Assembly: GCA_903917505.1 (NCBI GenBank)
Contig: CAIXAY010000262.1
Span: 1 to 6,013, forward strand
Length of the DNA: 6,013 nt
From: an uncultured beta proteobacterium
GTDB taxonomy: Bacteria; Pseudomonadota; Gammaproteobacteria; Burkholderiales; Rhodocyclaceae
Direction of reading: 5' to 3'
A program made the position numbers and the translations under genes. Shown in pieces: positions 1-6,013 of this stretch (positions are counted from its first letter, which is position 1; each line of letters opens with the position of its first letter). The notes under the pieces were generated by a model. It did not search any database and was not told where the DNA came from. It saw nothing but the letters and a program-made list of their open reading frames with translations.

Positions 1-19
1 CAATCCGCTCTTCGTTCAT

Positions 20-47
20 GTTGATCACCATCCTCAGGATGATCAAC
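20..47. repeat. Imperfect inverted repeat (hairpin)
   Basis: GTTGAT (20-25) pairs with ATCAAC (42-47). After a three-base bulge on the left (26-28), CATCC (29-33) pairs with GGATG (37-41) around a three-base loop (34-36). No run of T follows on either strand, so it does not look like a classic intrinsic terminator. If a minus-strand gene starts at 31 or 19, the hairpin covers its start region and could affect translation. It could equally be an operator-like dyad or a remnant of a dispersed repeat. Confidence 0.55.
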
Positions 48-76
48 CCACAGGGCCTTCGCGTTCAGATTCTTCG

Positions 77-134
77 GTTCAGGCTCACTTCTCGTTGGAA
101 ATACGGGCCTCGTTCAGGCTCAATCCTCATTGGA
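77..134. repeat. Pair of near-identical 23-base direct repeats, 35-base period
   Basis: Positions 77-99 and 112-134 share an identical GTTCAGGCTCA start and TTGGA end. The seven-base middles differ at three positions, so 20 of 23 bases match. Shorter echoes of the first bases occur at 62-67 (GTTCAG) and 14-19 (GTTCAT). The pair sits in the non-coding region ahead of the 206-1507 gene. It could be a pair of protein-binding sites or the decay product of a local tandem duplication; the sequence does not say which. Confidence 0.6.
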
Positions 135-205
135 CAAGGCTTTGTCTTCCGCGGCGGCGGCAATGACGATAGAATTGCCGACCGGGGGCCATCAGCGAGG
201 TCCGC

Positions 206-1507
206 ATGAACCATAGCGCAAGCCACAGCGAAAAGCCGGAGGTCACGCCGTTCTGGCAGCGCCTGCCGCTCTTCTTCCGTTATCCTTTGCACATCGAGCC
301 GCTGCTCTACATGGCCGTGCTGGCGACCGCCACGCTGCTCGGCTTCATTCTGCCGGTGCCGGCGCCGTTCGGCCATCTGCTGGTTCTTTTCGGCGTCTGG
401 CTGGCTTTCATCCGTTATGCCTACAAGACGCTCGACCAGACGGCGCAGGGGCGCCTGCGGCCCGATCAGCATGAGTCGCACAGCGACAAGGACAGGGCCA
501 ACCTGCCGTACAAGCAGTTCGCCATCCTGGTCGTCACCGGTTTCGCCCTGGTGTTCGCCGCGCGGCTGGGCGGCCTGATCTTCGGTGCGGCGCTGATCTT
601 CAGCGTGCTGACCCTGCCGGCCAGCGTGATGATCCTGTCGATCACGCGCAGTTTCTGGGCTGGCTTGAACCCGCTCGCGGCCATCGGCATGATGCGCGTC
701 ATCGGCATGCCCTATCTCGGCCTGTGCGCCTTTCTCTTCCTCCTCTCGGCGAGCCAGGGCTTTCTCCAGAGCAGCCTGCTGCCGCGGCTGCCGGTCTGGT
801 CCCTGCTGCCGGCGCTCAATTTCGTCGCGATGTATTTCACGCTGATCATGTTCAACATGATGGGCTATGTCGTCTATCAACATCATCATTTGCTCGGCGT
901 GCCGGTCGTCGCCGGCGACGCGCCGGGAACGAAGGGCAGCGAACGCGGCGGCGACGCCGAGGCGATCGGCCGGCTGATCGGCGCCGGGCAGATCGACGCG
1001 GCGCTGGAGCTGGCCTACGAAGCGCAGCGTGTCGCGCCCGACGACGCTGCGGCGCACGGCCGCTATCACAAGCTGCTGGCGCTCGCCGGCCGCAACGAGC
1101 GGCTGGCCTCGCATGCCAAGCCTTATCTCACGCTGCTCTTGAACAAGGGCCAGGGTGACGAGGCGCTGCAGATCTTCCGCGGCATGCGCGAGCGCGACCC
1201 CAGCTTTGTCCCTGAACAGCCGGCGCAGCTCTTGCGCCTCGCCGAAGCGGCGCGCCGGCGGCGCGAGTTTCCCGAGGCCCTGGCCCTGGTCAAGGGTTTC
1301 GACAAGCGCTTCCCCGGCCACGCCGAAATTCCGGCGGTCTATCTGTTCGCGGCTCGCGTGCTCTGCGAGAACCTGCGCCAGGACGCCAGCGCGCGCCAGA
1401 TCCTGGCGGCTTTGCTGGCGCGTTACCCGGAGCACGCGGTCAGCGCCGAAGCGCGGCAACTGCTCGCCGCGATCGACAAGCTCGCCGCCCCGCCGGCGGC
1501 GCATTGA
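206..1507 (+). CDS. Multi-pass membrane protein with C-terminal TPR-like helical tail, function unknown
   Basis: I do not recognise a named function. The 433-residue product starts with a short polar N-terminus. About five or six hydrophobic segments follow within residues 31-72, 104-150, 155-185 and 196-226, interrupted by a charged stretch at 77-101. The last membrane segment ends in MMGYVVYQHHH (218-228), a motif I associate loosely with DUF4013-like polytopic proteins. A Gly/Asp-rich linker (232-252) leads into a soluble alpha-helical region (about 250-427) of paired amphipathic helices typical of TPR-like repeats, with IDAALELA (263-270), GDEALQIF (317-324) and PEALALV (356-362). The ATG at 206 is chosen because GAGG (197-200) lies five bases upstream and earlier sequence does not look coding. 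The gene converges on the rhomboid gene with a 16-base gap, and its tail resembles the rhomboid's tail. A scaffold or regulatory role with the protease is only inference. Confidence 0.85.
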   Translation: MNHSASHSEKPEVTPFWQRLPLFFRYPLHIEPLLYMAVLATATLLGFILPVPAPFGHLLVLFGVWLAFIRYAYKTLDQTAQGRLRPDQHESHSDKDRANLPYKQFAILVVTGFALVFAARLGGLIFGAALIFSVLTLPASVMILSITRSFWAGLNPLAAIGMMRVIGMPYLGLCAFLFLLSASQGFLQSSLLPRLPVWSLLPALNFVAMYFTLIMFNMMGYVVYQHHHLLGVPVVAGDAPGTKGSERGGDAEAIGRLIGAGQIDAALELAYEAQRVAPDDAAAHGRYHKLLALAGRNERLASHAKPYLTLLLNKGQGDEALQIFRGMRERDPSFVPEQPAQLLRLAEAARRRREFPEALALVKGFDKRFPGHAEIPAVYLFAARVLCENLRQDASARQILAALLARYPEHAVSAEARQLLAAIDKLAAPPAAH

Positions 1508-1521
1508 GGCCGCGGCGCGGC
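1483..1521. other. GC-rich hairpins at the convergent gene junction
   Basis: CGCCGCC (1483-1489) pairs with GGCGGCG (1495-1501) over a five-base loop, inside the last codons of the plus-strand gene. In the 16-base gap, GCCGC (1509-1513) pairs with GCGGC (1517-1521) over three bases. Neither has a T-run, so neither is a standard intrinsic terminator. They lie exactly where two converging transcripts meet and may help stop or process both. In such GC-rich DNA stems like these also arise by chance. Confidence 0.3.
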
Positions 1522-1523
1522 GA

Positions 1524-2987
1524 TCAGGCGAGTAGGGCGGCGTTGCGCGCGGCGTTGCTGGCCGGATAGTCGCTTTTCAAACGGCTCACCGTGGCGTCGC
1601 ACATGGCGCCGTTGCCGCCGCGCCGAAAGGCCTGGGCGACGAGCAGCAGGAGGTCGGGCAGTTCCTCCTGCTGCGGCGCCCGGCGGGCGAGCACGCGCGT
1701 CAGGCGCTCGGCGTCGTCGGCATGGCCGGAGCGCGCCAGGCGGCGGATCAGCGTGAGCAACTGCGCGACGCTGAAACGCACAGTGGGTTTGGCGAGCTTC
1801 AGGTAGTCGACGAAGGTTTCGTGCATGAGTTCGGCGCTGGCCGGATGGTCGTCGGGCAGCGCGAAGATCAGCGCCGCCGCGTGGTGGTAATCCTCGCTCG
1901 CCGGCGCGTTGCGCGCGACGTTGTAATAGCGGCCGACGACCACGAGGTCGCGCGGCCTGGCGTGGGCGAGGTGGCGCAGCGCGCGGCGCGCTTCGTCGAT
2001 GCGCAAGGCGCCGAGCAGCGCGTCGATTTTCGCCAGCTTGCCCGGCAGCGGATCGACGGCCGCTTCCTGTCTTGGCACGGCCAGGCGCTTCCTGCCGAAG
2101 CGGCGCTGCGCCGCGATCAGCACCGCGCCGGTCACGAAGCCGCCCAGGTGCGCCATGTAATTGACGTGGCTGCCATGGTTGTACAGGTATTGGTAAATCT
2201 CGTTGGCCATCCACAGCGGCAGGATGATGATCGCCGGGGCGCGGAAGAAGTCGAAATAGACCAGCACCCAATAGAAGAAGCGGATCTTGCGCGTGCCGTA
2301 GAGCATGACGAACATCGCCATGACACCGGCAATGGCGCCCGACGCGCCGATTCCCGGTCCCATGCGGCTGGCGTTGAAGACCAGGTCGAAGCCGGCGGCG
2401 CCGATGCCGGAGAGCAGATAGAAAGCGAGGTAATGCCACTTGCCGAGCGCTTCCTCGACCAGGTAGCCGACGATGAAAAGAATCGCCATGTTGCCGAGCA
2501 GATGATCGAAGTTGGCGTGCAGGAACATGTGCCCGATCAGCCCGGCGAAAGTCGGGTGCGCCGGCCGGAAGCCGAAGCGCTCGACGAGATTGGCCTGGCG
2601 CAGGCGGTCGAATTCGGCGCGCTCGCGGCGCCAGACCGGGTAAGCCGCTTCGCCGGGCAGCACGATCTTTCCATCGCGCAGGCGCTTCATGAACGCGCCG
2701 TCGTTTTCCATGGCCTGCAAGACCAGCGGCCAGCGCTGCTTGCTCAGCGCGTCCGCGCTCCGGGCGGCCCGGTCGCCGCGGCCGCTGCTCTCGAGGTGCT
2801 TGACGTAACGCGGCAACTCGACGGCCGGCAGCGTCGACGCCGCGTAGTAGCGGTAAGCCTGCTCCTCCCGCCTGTCGTCGCCGCTCTGCAGTCCGAAATG
2901 GATCAGGACGTTAATCAGGATCAGCAGCAGCGTGACGACCGGCGGGTTGCGCCAGTCGGGGTGGCGGCTTACCGGAATGATCAGCAT
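1524..2987 (-). CDS. Rhomboid-family intramembrane serine protease with long first loop and C-terminal helical tail
   Basis: Cleaves transmembrane substrates within the inner membrane using a Ser-His dyad. The 487-residue product has a first membrane helix at about 17-33. A long polar loop (about 34-145) follows, then the rhomboid core: HLLGNM (162-167), matching the His/Asn oxyanion-hole residues of GlpG; GASG (214-217) with nucleophile Ser216; and AHLGG (279-283) with His280. All catalytic positions are present, so an active enzyme is expected. After the last helix (ending near 293) comes a basic linker, then about 170 residues of TPR-like helices resembling the tail of the convergent neighbour. 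Many rhomboids stop soon after the core, so both the tail and the loop are extra. The ATG at 2987 fits the usual rhomboid start (MLIIPV then the first helix) and the next Met is too far in. No Shine-Dalgarno precedes it. The substrate is unknown. Confidence 0.93.
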   Translation of the reverse strand: MLIIPVSRHPDWRNPPVVTLLLILINVLIHFGLQSGDDRREEQAYRYYAASTLPAVELPRYVKHLESSGRGDRAARSADALSKQRWPLVLQAMENDGAFMKRLRDGKIVLPGEAAYPVWRRERAEFDRLRQANLVERFGFRPAHPTFAGLIGHMFLHANFDHLLGNMAILFIVGYLVEEALGKWHYLAFYLLSGIGAAGFDLVFNASRMGPGIGASGAIAGVMAMFVMLYGTRKIRFFYWVLVYFDFFRAPAIIILPLWMANEIYQYLYNHGSHVNYMAHLGGFVTGAVLIAAQRRFGRKRLAVPRQEAAVDPLPGKLAKIDALLGALRIDEARRALRHLAHARPRDLVVVGRYYNVARNAPASEDYHHAAALIFALPDDHPASAELMHETFVDYLKLAKPTVRFSVAQLLTLIRRLARSGHADDAERLTRVLARRAPQQEELPDLLLLVAQAFRRGGNGAMCDATVSRLKSDYPASNAARNAALLA

Positions 2988-3219
2988 GGGAACGATTATG
3001 CCAGTGGCGCCGCGTTTCGGGCAGCCGGAATCGCGGCCGCAAAGCGAACTTGCCGGAACTCCTTGCCCGGTTGGCGGCCTTGCGTTCGCGTTCTTATTGT
3101 GTTCTCGACGTGCGGCCGCTCATGGCGATCAACCGGAAATTTCCGAATATCGGCAAAGCAGCTCGCGCCAAGCGCCTGCGTATCGGGCTATCTGTTGCGG
3201 GGAATGCTCGACACTTCGC
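2988..3219. other. Intergenic spacer between deaminase gene end and rhomboid gene start
   Basis: I see no gene, RNA or clear terminator here. Both flanking genes read leftward, so the spacer should hold the end of the ahcY-metF-deaminase transcript and the rhomboid promoter. On the minus strand a CATAAT resembling a -10 box lies at 2995-3000, seven bases before the rhomboid ATG, without a convincing -35. A perfect 12-base palindrome lies at 3134-3145, and two GCGGCCGC octamers occur near 3033-3040 and 3112-3119. Open frames crossing this stretch have no recognisable product. Confidence 0.5.
3134..3145. promoter_or_regulatory. Perfect 12-base palindrome CGGAAATTTCCG, possible operator
   Basis: The sequence equals its own reverse complement over 12 bases, in an otherwise GC-rich spacer, with an AT core. 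It lies about 150 bases upstream of the rhomboid start and 75 bases past the deaminase stop. A dimeric regulator could bind it, but I do not recognise it as a known consensus. A chance occurrence is possible. Confidence 0.25.
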
Positions 3220-3654
3220 TCACGCCGGTTCCACTTCGACAAAACTCACCTTTGCTTCGGCGAACATGGCCCGGGCCTCGCTCATGTCGTCTTTCCAGCG
3301 AACGAGAAATTCCGCGCTCGGCGGCGGGCACACCACGCGTTTGATGCCCTCCTGAACGATCTGCGCTGCGCAGCGCGCGCAGGGCGGGTGGGTGGTGTAG
3401 ATGGTGCATCCACTCAATTCCCGCTTGGCGAAGGACATGGCGTTCTGCTCGGCGTGCAGAACGCGCCGGTACTTGCGTTCGCGGTCAACGTAAATCGAAG
3501 GGTCGTCGTCGGTGCCGGCGGGGAAACCGTTGAAGCCGAGCGACACGATGCGCTTGCCGTCGGTGATGACCGAGCCGACCTTGCTCGACGGATCCTTGCT
3601 CCAGGTGGCGACAAGCTGCGCCATGGCCAAGAAACGCAGGTCCCAGTTCGTCAT
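3220..3654 (-). CDS. dCMP/cytidine deaminase family protein (deoxycytidylate deaminase)
   Basis: Predicted cytosolic zinc enzyme deaminating dCMP to dUMP, the substrate of thymidylate synthase. The 144-residue product is the normal single-domain length. DPSSKVGSVI (21-30) and GFNGFPAG (40-47) match the substrate-site region of dCMP deaminases. HAEQNAM (67-73) supplies zinc ligand His67 and the proton-shuttle Glu69, and HPPCARC (89-95) supplies zinc ligands Cys92 and Cys95. GIKRVV (103-108) is the usual strand after the zinc site. The ATG at 3654 is supported by GGAG (3661-3664) six bases upstream. It follows metF by 34 bases and probably shares its transcript. The link is sensible: thymidylate synthase and MetF use the same 5,10-methylene-tetrahydrofolate. 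The exact substrate (dCMP, or another cytosine or related compound) cannot be proved from the motifs, so I leave the symbol blank. Confidence 0.9.
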   Translation of the reverse strand: MTNWDLRFLAMAQLVATWSKDPSSKVGSVITDGKRIVSLGFNGFPAGTDDDPSIYVDRERKYRRVLHAEQNAMSFAKRELSGCTIYTTHPPCARCAAQIVQEGIKRVVCPPPSAEFLVRWKDDMSEARAMFAEAKVSFVEVEPA

Positions 3655-3688
3655 CGCACACTCCGTTCAGTTTGAAAGTCGCAAGCGC

Positions 3689-4519
3689 CTAGCGCCCGAG
3701 CCGTCTGCAGATTTCCAGCGTCAGCGCCGACTGGTTCATGCTGTAGAAATGCAGGCCCGGTGCGCCGCCGGCCAGCAGACGCTCGCACAGTTCGGTGACG
3801 AGGTCGAGGCTCAAGGCGCGAATCGCGTCGGTGTCGTCGCCCAGGCCCTCGAACTTGCGCCGCATCCAGCGCGGCAATTCGGCGCCGCAGGCATCGGAGA
3901 AGCGCGCCAGCTTGTAGAAGCTGGCGATCGGCATGATGCCGGGAATGACCGGTATGTCGAGGCCTTGCGCGCGGACGTCCTCGACGAAATGGAAGTAGGC
4001 GTCGGCATTGTAGAAGTATTGCGTGATCGCCGAGTCGGCGCCGGCCTTGACCTTGCGCACGAAGGCGGCGAGATCGTCCTGCGGCGTGCGCGCCTGCGGA
4101 TGCCATTCGGGATAGGCGGCGACGGCGAGATGGAATTGGTCGCCGGTCTCGCTGCGAATGAATTCGACGAGCTCGCTGGCGTAGCGGAACTCGCCCGATT
4201 CGGCCATGCCCGACGGCAGGTCGCCGCGCAAGGCGACGATGCGGGTAATTCCGGCGGCGCGGTATTGCTGCAGGATTTCGCGGACGTTGGCGTGCGTCGA
4301 GCCGATGCACGACAAGTGCGGCGCGGCGCCGAATCCCTCGGCGGCGATTTGCTTGACGATCGAGAAGGTGCGTTCGCGCGTCGACCCGCCGGCGCCGAAA
4401 GTGACCGAGAAGAATTCAGGTTTCAGCACCGCCAGCTTCTCGCGCACCAGGCGGAGTTTCTCCACCCCCTCGGGCGTTTGCGGCGGGAAGAATTCGATCG
4501 AGAGTTCGATGCTGTCCAT
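3689..4519 (-). CDS. metF: Methylenetetrahydrofolate reductase (5,10-methylene-THF to 5-methyl-THF)
   Basis: FAD-dependent cytosolic enzyme reducing 5,10-methylene-tetrahydrofolate to 5-methyl-tetrahydrofolate, the methyl donor for methionine synthesis. The 276-residue product has the normal length of the bacterial catalytic barrel, without the regulatory domain of eukaryotic enzymes. Signatures in order: SIEFFPP (7-13) with the catalytic Glu9 (E. coli Glu28); VTFGAGGS (39-46); ALRGD (96-100), whose Asp corresponds to E. coli Asp120 near the flavin; AAYPEWHPQA (134-143); QYFYNADAYF (167-176); PGIMPI (193-198); and HFYSMN (257-262) near the end. All are intact. The start at 4519 is 12 bases after the preceding stop; AAGG (4526-4529) at about seven bases is a modest ribosome site, so coupling to upstream translation is likely. 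With ahcY upstream, the two enzymes act on either side of homocysteine. Confidence 0.97.
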   Translation of the reverse strand: MDSIELSIEFFPPQTPEGVEKLRLVREKLAVLKPEFFSVTFGAGGSTRERTFSIVKQIAAEGFGAAPHLSCIGSTHANVREILQQYRAAGITRIVALRGDLPSGMAESGEFRYASELVEFIRSETGDQFHLAVAAYPEWHPQARTPQDDLAAFVRKVKAGADSAITQYFYNADAYFHFVEDVRAQGLDIPVIPGIMPIASFYKLARFSDACGAELPRWMRRKFEGLGDDTDAIRALSLDLVTELCERLLAGGAPGLHFYSMNQSALTLEICRRLGR

Positions 4520-4531
4520 AGGGGTGCCTTG

Positions 4532-4879
4532 TCAATGCTTGCCGTGAACGAGCAGGCTGGCCAGCGCCCACGAGATGACGCTGTAGAGGATGGAGCCGAA
4601 GACCGCCGGCCAGAAGCCGCCGACGGCAAAGCCGTCGATCAATGAACTCGCCAGCCAGAACATCAGGCCGTTGATCACGAAGATGAAGAGCCCGAGCGTC
4701 AGCAGGGTGACCGGCAGCGTCAAGATCAAGAGCAGCGGACGCACGATCGCATTGATCAGGCCGAGCAGCAGCGCCGCGATCAGCGCGGTGCCGAACGAGG
4801 CGATCTGGATGGACGGCACCAGATAAGCGACGGTCAGCAGCGCAACGGCGTTGAGTATCCAGAGCAGGATCAGGCGCAT
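4532..4879 (-). CDS. Phage-holin-family (PF04020 type) small membrane protein
   Basis: A 115-residue, almost wholly hydrophobic protein with about four membrane helices near residues 4-22, 29-48, 51-78 and 87-110, ending in a short basic tail (HGKH). The pattern LLGLINAIVRPLL (38-50), then LPVTLLTLGLFIFVINGLMFWLAS (split at 55-64 and 65-78) and a helix starting GGFW, is typical of the family annotated as 'phage holin family' or 'membrane protein of unknown function' (PF04020). No phage genes surround it and these chromosomal members are not shown to lyse cells, so the family name should not be read as a function. It sits between ahcY and metF with gaps of 18 and 12 bases and has a near-ideal ribosome site, so it is clearly a translated operon member. 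Its role in methyl metabolism, if any, is unknown. Confidence 0.88.
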   Translation of the reverse strand: MRLILLWILNAVALLTVAYLVPSIQIASFGTALIAALLLGLINAIVRPLLLILTLPVTLLTLGLFIFVINGLMFWLASSLIDGFAVGGFWPAVFGSILYSVISWALASLLVHGKH

Positions 4880-4883
4880 GGCG

Positions 4884-4891
4884 TCCTCCTT
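4884..4891 (-). promoter_or_regulatory. Strong Shine-Dalgarno for the small membrane protein
   Basis: The minus strand reads AAGGAGGA four bases before the ATG at 4879, a near-complete match to the 16S rRNA anti-Shine-Dalgarno. It is the strongest ribosome site in the window, fixes the start codon, and lies wholly in the 18-base gap after the ahcY stop. It suggests efficient translation of a protein of unknown role. Confidence 0.8.
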
Positions 4892-4897
4892 CGCGGC

Positions 4898-6013
<1,116 letters not shown>

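Larger units (their letters stand above)
1..205. other. Intergenic region upstream of the membrane-protein gene, possibly between divergent genes
   Basis: No convincing gene lies in this stretch. Two plus-strand frames stay open through much of it, but their codon use lacks the strong third-position G/C bias of the real genes nearby and the products match nothing I know. The stretch is AT-richer than the rest and carries an imperfect hairpin (20-47) and a direct repeat (77-99 and 112-134). A TAGAAT resembling a -10 box lies at 170-175, but no good -35 stands at the right distance, so I do not call a promoter. On the minus strand, ATG codons at 29-31 and 17-19 share one frame that reads open to the window edge and begins M-V-I-N-M-N-E-E-R-I. 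A divergent gene may start here, but too few codons are visible to decide. Confidence 0.5.

Noticed and set aside
147..175. Promoter ahead of the 206-1507 gene built on TAGAAT at 170-175
   Set aside because: The matching -35 position (TTCCGC) fits poorly and the better TTGTCT at 142-147 is 22 bases away. The evidence is too weak for a call.
18..209. 63-codon plus-strand open frame whose stop overlaps the ATG of the next gene
   Set aside because: The ATGA overlap looks like translational coupling, but the frame lacks the strong third-position G/C bias of the real genes, has no ribosome site and crosses the direct repeats. I treat it as non-coding.
65..1504. Long minus-strand open frame opposite the plus-strand membrane-protein gene
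   Set aside because: Its product is an Arg/Gln/Asp/Glu/His-rich string with no membrane helix or motif, the usual mirror of a GC-rich gene. The opposite strand gives coherent membrane helices and a helical tail with a proper ribosome site.
1722..3344. 540-codon plus-strand open frame, longer than the rhomboid gene it opposes
   Set aside because: It is antisense to the rhomboid gene with its full catalytic set and runs on into the deaminase gene. Its product is low-complexity and matches no family; its length comes from scarce stop codons in GC-rich DNA.
3512..4645. Plus-strand open frame across metF
   Set aside because: It is opposite a metF gene with all family signatures intact, and its charged, repetitive composition is typical of an antisense shadow.
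4532..4879. Holin-family gene as a sign of a prophage
   Set aside because: There are no other phage genes, the gene lies within a housekeeping operon, and PF04020-type proteins are common in chromosomes without phage context.

Overview
This window looks like ordinary chromosomal DNA from a GC-rich betaproteobacterium, with the Rhodocyclales/Nitrosomonadales neighbourhood as my best guess. The guess rests on three things: strong G/C bias at third codon positions, the proteobacterial form of S-adenosylhomocysteine hydrolase with its extra segment, and the gene order ahcY - small four-helix membrane protein - metF, which I recall as common in Betaproteobacteria. I see no tRNA, rRNA, CRISPR array, insertion sequence or phage structural gene.

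Layout. Positions 1-205 are non-coding and less GC-rich than the rest. They hold an imperfect hairpin, a near-perfect 23-base direct repeat, and possibly the first codons of a gene leaving the window on the minus strand. Next come two convergent genes: a plus-strand membrane protein of unknown function (206-1507) and a minus-strand rhomboid intramembrane serine protease (1524-2987), whose stop codons are 16 bases apart. After a 232-base spacer (2988-3219), the right half is a tight minus-strand block read from right to left: ahcY (cut by the window end), a phage-holin-family (PF04020 type) membrane protein, metF, and a dCMP/cytidine deaminase. Its gaps are 18, 12 and 34 bases, so one transcript is likely.

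How the genes fit together. AhcY removes S-adenosylhomocysteine and yields homocysteine; MetF makes the 5-methyl-tetrahydrofolate used to remethylate homocysteine to methionine. The deaminase would make dUMP for thymidylate synthase, which uses the same 5,10-methylene-tetrahydrofolate as MetF. The block therefore joins the activated-methyl cycle to the folate branch point with dTMP synthesis. The small membrane protein has no known place in this chemistry.

The most interesting observation is that the two convergent genes, although their membrane parts look unrelated, appear to end in the same kind of helical-repeat tail. Several anchor motifs fall in the same order at almost identical spacing. 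This suggests a shared soluble domain and perhaps a functional pair. I found no clear evidence of a wholly new defence or mobile system.
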